From a virus: DNA of 30,163 nucleotides. Under the pieces are notes generated by a model. It worked only from the letters and a program-made list of their open reading frames with translations, had not been told where the DNA came from and searched no databases. The position numbers and the translations under genes were made by a program. The stretch spans positions 1-30,163 of IMG/VR virus record IMGVR_UViG_3300038305_000075; one strand, given 5' to 3'. Shown in pieces: positions 28,197 to 30,163 of the stretch (the stretch's first letter is position 1; each line of letters starts with the position of its first letter).

Positions 28197-29076
28197 AGTA
28201 TCTGTTCATTAATTTATCATAGAATAGTGTTACCGATCCAAGCTTACCTACAATCTTAGGCTTGGCCTTAACGACAGTAATCTCGACTTGATTAGGCTCA
28301 TACGGAACTCCGTTCCCATCTTCCAAACCGAATGGACATCTCCATACGTTTATAACCATCATACCTTTACGGCTCCACTGCATCCCCCCGGCTATGTCAT
28401 TCATAGTAGGCTTATCCATATAGGGTACTCCGTTCTTGTACTTCGCTTGTTGGTGTTTAGTGTGTACTGTAACAATCGAATGATAGTCCCTTTCGGAAGA
28501 GTGCTTTCTAACCTTAGTCAGTATCTGCCCAATAGCAATATCATCTCTTACTCCAGAAGAGACATCGGTTTTTATCTCCGTAAACGGATCGACAAAACAA
28601 CCATCTATCTCTGTGAACTGAGACTCTTCAATCTCTTGAACACACGTATAGAAACCTTCTATAGTAAGGTCTTGAAGACCACTATCTATTATAAAGAAAT
28701 GCTCATTGATAAAGTCTAAGGCTTTCTCTGTCTCCTCATCTGTAGCGGTCATATGGTCGTTGATAAGGAAGGGCTTACGAAGATATACCCATAGTAGTTC
28801 TGCGAACACTTCTGTTGGCGAACCTGTCTCTGGGCTATAGACTGCCCACTTCCACCCCGAATACTGAGCCGTATTCATCATCAACTCAAAACCGAATTGT
28901 GATTTACCTTGATGAGCACCCGCATAAATATATGTGGTGCTTCCTTTCTTCATAGAGTATTTATCGAACAAGGAATCAAATCCTGTCCACGTTCCTTTCT
29001 TTACTCCTTCTTTTCTCAGCGAGGTCAAACTGCCCTTAACCTCTTTCGCTGTGTATACAAACTTACTTAATGCCAT
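28141..29076 (-). CDS. DnaB/RecA-type ATPase (replicative helicase-like)
   Basis: 311 residues, a single RecA-fold domain. Walker A is AGAHQGKS (52-59), a Glu follows a strand at YSPETG (E83), Walker B is CFVDPF with D163, and motifs TVHTKH (203-208) and IAGGMQWSRKGMMVI (228-242) follow, as in the DnaB C-terminal helicase domain. The primase-binding N-terminal domain of full DnaB is missing; instead about 50 residues precede Walker A. It could be the phage replication helicase or a recombination ATPase. It overlaps neighbours by TAATG and by 56 bases. Confidence 0.75.
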   Translation of the reverse strand: MALSKFVYTAKEVKGSLTSLRKEGVKKGTWTGFDSLFDKYSMKKGSTTYIYAGAHQGKSQFGFELMMNTAQYSGWKWAVYSPETGSPTEVFAELLWVYLRKPFLINDHMTATDEETEKALDFINEHFFIIDSGLQDLTIEGFYTCVQEIEESQFTEIDGCFVDPFTEIKTDVSSGVRDDIAIGQILTKVRKHSSERDYHSIVTVHTKHQQAKYKNGVPYMDKPTMNDIAGGMQWSRKGMMVINVWRCPFGLEDGNGVPYEPNQVEITVVKAKPKIVGKLGSVTLFYDKLMNRYYELDKQGNKVFASPQSNS

Positions 29077-29369
29077 TACTCTTTTTCTTTTAGATAATCT
29101 TTTTCTTTATGTGTAAATGATTCACTTAGTTCTTTTCTGTGCAGTTCTTCGTACACGTGAAAATCGTAAATCTTTTTACTTGTCAACTTTAAAGCGGCCA
29201 TCAAATTCATTATCATCTCTGGCTGCCGATTGATATCATCAATGGTTTTCATCCTAGTGGGGAACTCCATTGTTCTGTAGTGATTAACGTAACCATTACC
29301 CTTCTTTACCTTGTAGGCAATCTTAACACCTACATAGTAAATCATTTGTCCATCATCTCCATCTGTCAT
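29076..29369 (-). CDS. unknown protein upstream of the ATPase
   Basis: 97 residues. The N-terminal half is beta-like (MIYYVGVKIAYKVKKGN, then YVNHYRTMEFPTRMKTID), with a helical, charged C-terminus rich in Lys/Glu. The start is coupled by ATGA to the DUF3820-like gene and the end by TAATG to the ATPase. No family is recognised; the context suggests replication. Confidence 0.6.
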   Translation of the reverse strand: MTDGDDGQMIYYVGVKIAYKVKKGNGYVNHYRTMEFPTRMKTIDDINRQPEMIMNLMAALKLTSKKIYDFHVYEELHRKELSESFTHKEKDYLKEKE

Positions 29370-29596
29370 TTTAGAATATCTTTTATAGCATTCTTATAGT
29401 GGTTAGCTATGTCCATCTTTTCGACCATCCACTCTAAATAACTTCTTGGAACTTCCGACAACTTCTTACCCTTGTGTTTACCAATCTTCATTACACCATC
29501 TGTAATTCTAAAAGGAGTAAGCTTTACTTTCTTGGTAACCTCTGCGTTGTTAGATCCAGACCTGTTGGCCATCATCAACTTTGTTTTTCTTCCCAT
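29366..29596 (-). CDS. DUF3820-like protein
   Basis: 76 residues from ATG 29596, or 69 from ATG 29575, where the upstream TGA overlaps as TGATG; the latter is attractive for this tightly coupled block. The core VMKIGKHKGKKLSEVPRSYL followed by EWMVEK is the DUF3820 pattern (GKxxGxxlxxvPxxYLxW), a small domain often attached to phage or plasmid exonucleases and replication proteins. The basic N-terminus suits DNA contact. Confidence 0.65.
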   Translation of the reverse strand: MGRKTKLMMANRSGSNNAEVTKKVKLTPFRITDGVMKIGKHKGKKLSEVPRSYLEWMVEKMDIANHYKNAIKDILK

Positions 29597-29877
29597 CTCT
29601 CTTTGGTGTTAAAGGTTTCCAATATATGCAGAGCAAAGTCCGCCATCATATCATAATGGTAGTGTGCATAGGTTTGTCCTTCACTACGATTAGACTCAAC
29701 AAACTCATCAGTCATAGATAGAATCTTGTCGTGTGTATCAGTACCATATTCTGCTAATACTTTATCCCATTCCTCCTTCAGTGCCTCTTTAGGTGTTGTC
29801 TTAACGATGTATTGCATCTCTTCACCAAAGTTCTTGAAATCTGCTTGTGGATTGTAATTTGGATTTACTTCACTCAT
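29575..29877 (-). CDS. unknown small helical protein
   Basis: 100 residues, acidic. The segments NFGEEMQYIVKTTPKEALKE and SEGQTYAHYHYDMMADFALHI suggest two long helices with His/Tyr-rich middle. No known family. Its stop overlaps the next gene's likely start. Confidence 0.6.
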   Translation of the reverse strand: MSEVNPNYNPQADFKNFGEEMQYIVKTTPKEALKEEWDKVLAEYGTDTHDKILSMTDEFVESNRSEGQTYAHYHYDMMADFALHILETFNTKERWEEKQS

Positions 29878-29882
29878 TTCTC

Positions 29883-30032
29883 TTATTTTTGAAAATACGC
29901 TCTATTCAAATAAGTCATTGCTGAATCTATTTGCTCTCTTGCTTCACGAGATTCAGTCATCTCGTACAATCTTTGTAATGTGCTTTGCGCTGCAAAACTT
30001 AAATCAAGGATTTCTTTTTCTTTTGGTGTCAT
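29883..30032 (-). CDS. 49-residue helical protein
   Basis: ATG at 30032, TAA at 29883-29885, five bases before the next start. The product (MTPKEKEILDLSFAAQSTL through MTESREAREQIDSAMTYLNR) reads as two amphipathic helices, likely a helical hairpin. Function unknown. Confidence 0.55.
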   Translation of the reverse strand: MTPKEKEILDLSFAAQSTLQRLYEMTESREAREQIDSAMTYLNRAYFQK

Positions 30033-30034
30033 TT

Positions 30035-30163
30035 TTATTTTGTTTTAAAAGTTTCTATACATTGAATTATATCTGCTTCAAGTTCTTTAATTGCTATCAC
30101 TTGAGATTCACACCACTCATCATCGCACCGCATACAATGCAGTTTACATTCATCAAACTGATG
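30035..30163 (-). CDS. 3' part of a Cys-rich small protein (partial)
   Basis: An open frame enters from the window edge and ends at TAA 30035-30037, two bases before the next start. The visible 42 residues include ECKLHCMRCDDEWC, a Cx3Cx2Cx4C cluster suggesting zinc binding, followed by a helix. The 5' end lies outside the window. Confidence 0.5.
   Translation of the reverse strand, partial: HQFDECKLHCMRCDDEWCESQVIAIKELEADIIQCIETFKTK

Noticed and set aside
28288-28719. 143-codon plus frame opposite the DnaB/RecA-type ATPase
   Set aside because: Shadow of a gene with clear Walker motifs on the other strand.
1-30163. CRISPR array, tRNA gene, integrase or transposase
   Set aside because: I found no regularly spaced repeat array, no cloverleaf with CCA-end pattern and no integrase or transposase motifs in any frame; a scan by tRNAscan or similar has not been run.

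Overview
The window is part of the genome of a tailed double-stranded DNA phage (Caudoviricetes) and contains no cellular genes. A 1476-residue tape measure with no sheath or contractile-tail gene points to a long-tailed siphovirus. The likely host is a Bacteroidetes bacterium, probably a marine flavobacterium. Reasons: AT-rich DNA, almost no Shine-Dalgarno sequences, two intergenic sites matching the Bacteroidetes -7 element TAnnTTTG, and an XkdF-type protease/scaffold plus fibre proteins of the kind seen in flavobacterial phages. The host call is inference.

Layout. Positions 1-52 hold the start of a leftward gene. Positions 53-450 are a divergent control region with palindromes, a G-rich island and back-to-back promoter-like elements. 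From 451 to 25010 all genes run rightward: terminase (TerS-like, TerL), neck and tail genes, tape measure, tail tip/hub, an unusual small protein, protease/scaffold, major capsid protein, two related tail-tube-like proteins, three very small genes, a run of tail-fibre genes (one with collagen-like repeats and an S74 auto-cleaving chaperone, one with a LamG-like domain), then portal, adaptor, M15 peptidase endolysin and two one-span membrane proteins. A hairpin at 25001-25018 ends this transcript and also the opposing one.

From 30163 down to 25075 all genes run leftward and overlap tightly: small unknowns, a DUF3820-like protein, a DnaB/RecA-type ATPase, a DUF1599 (nucleotide-modification associated) protein, a PD-(D/E)XK-like nuclease, a RusA-like resolvase, a possible T4 gp55-like late sigma factor, small membrane and Cys-containing proteins, and a 3TM-type holin. 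If the genome is circular or circularly permuted, the leftward genes at both window edges could form one early/middle operon driven from the 53-450 region. It would deliver the sigma-like factor that switches on the rightward late genes.

Most interesting signals: an 11-mer TTGTAAATTAA that recurs immediately after stop codons in the late region; a shared 14-mer ATTATATTTGTTAT containing a host-type promoter element; the gp55-like gene; a V-x-I-A-x-LPYGDR peptide shared by the major capsid protein and a small upstream protein; two tiny genes sharing a Trp-rich QW..I...WETI...W tail; and a portal gene about 20 kb away from the terminase.
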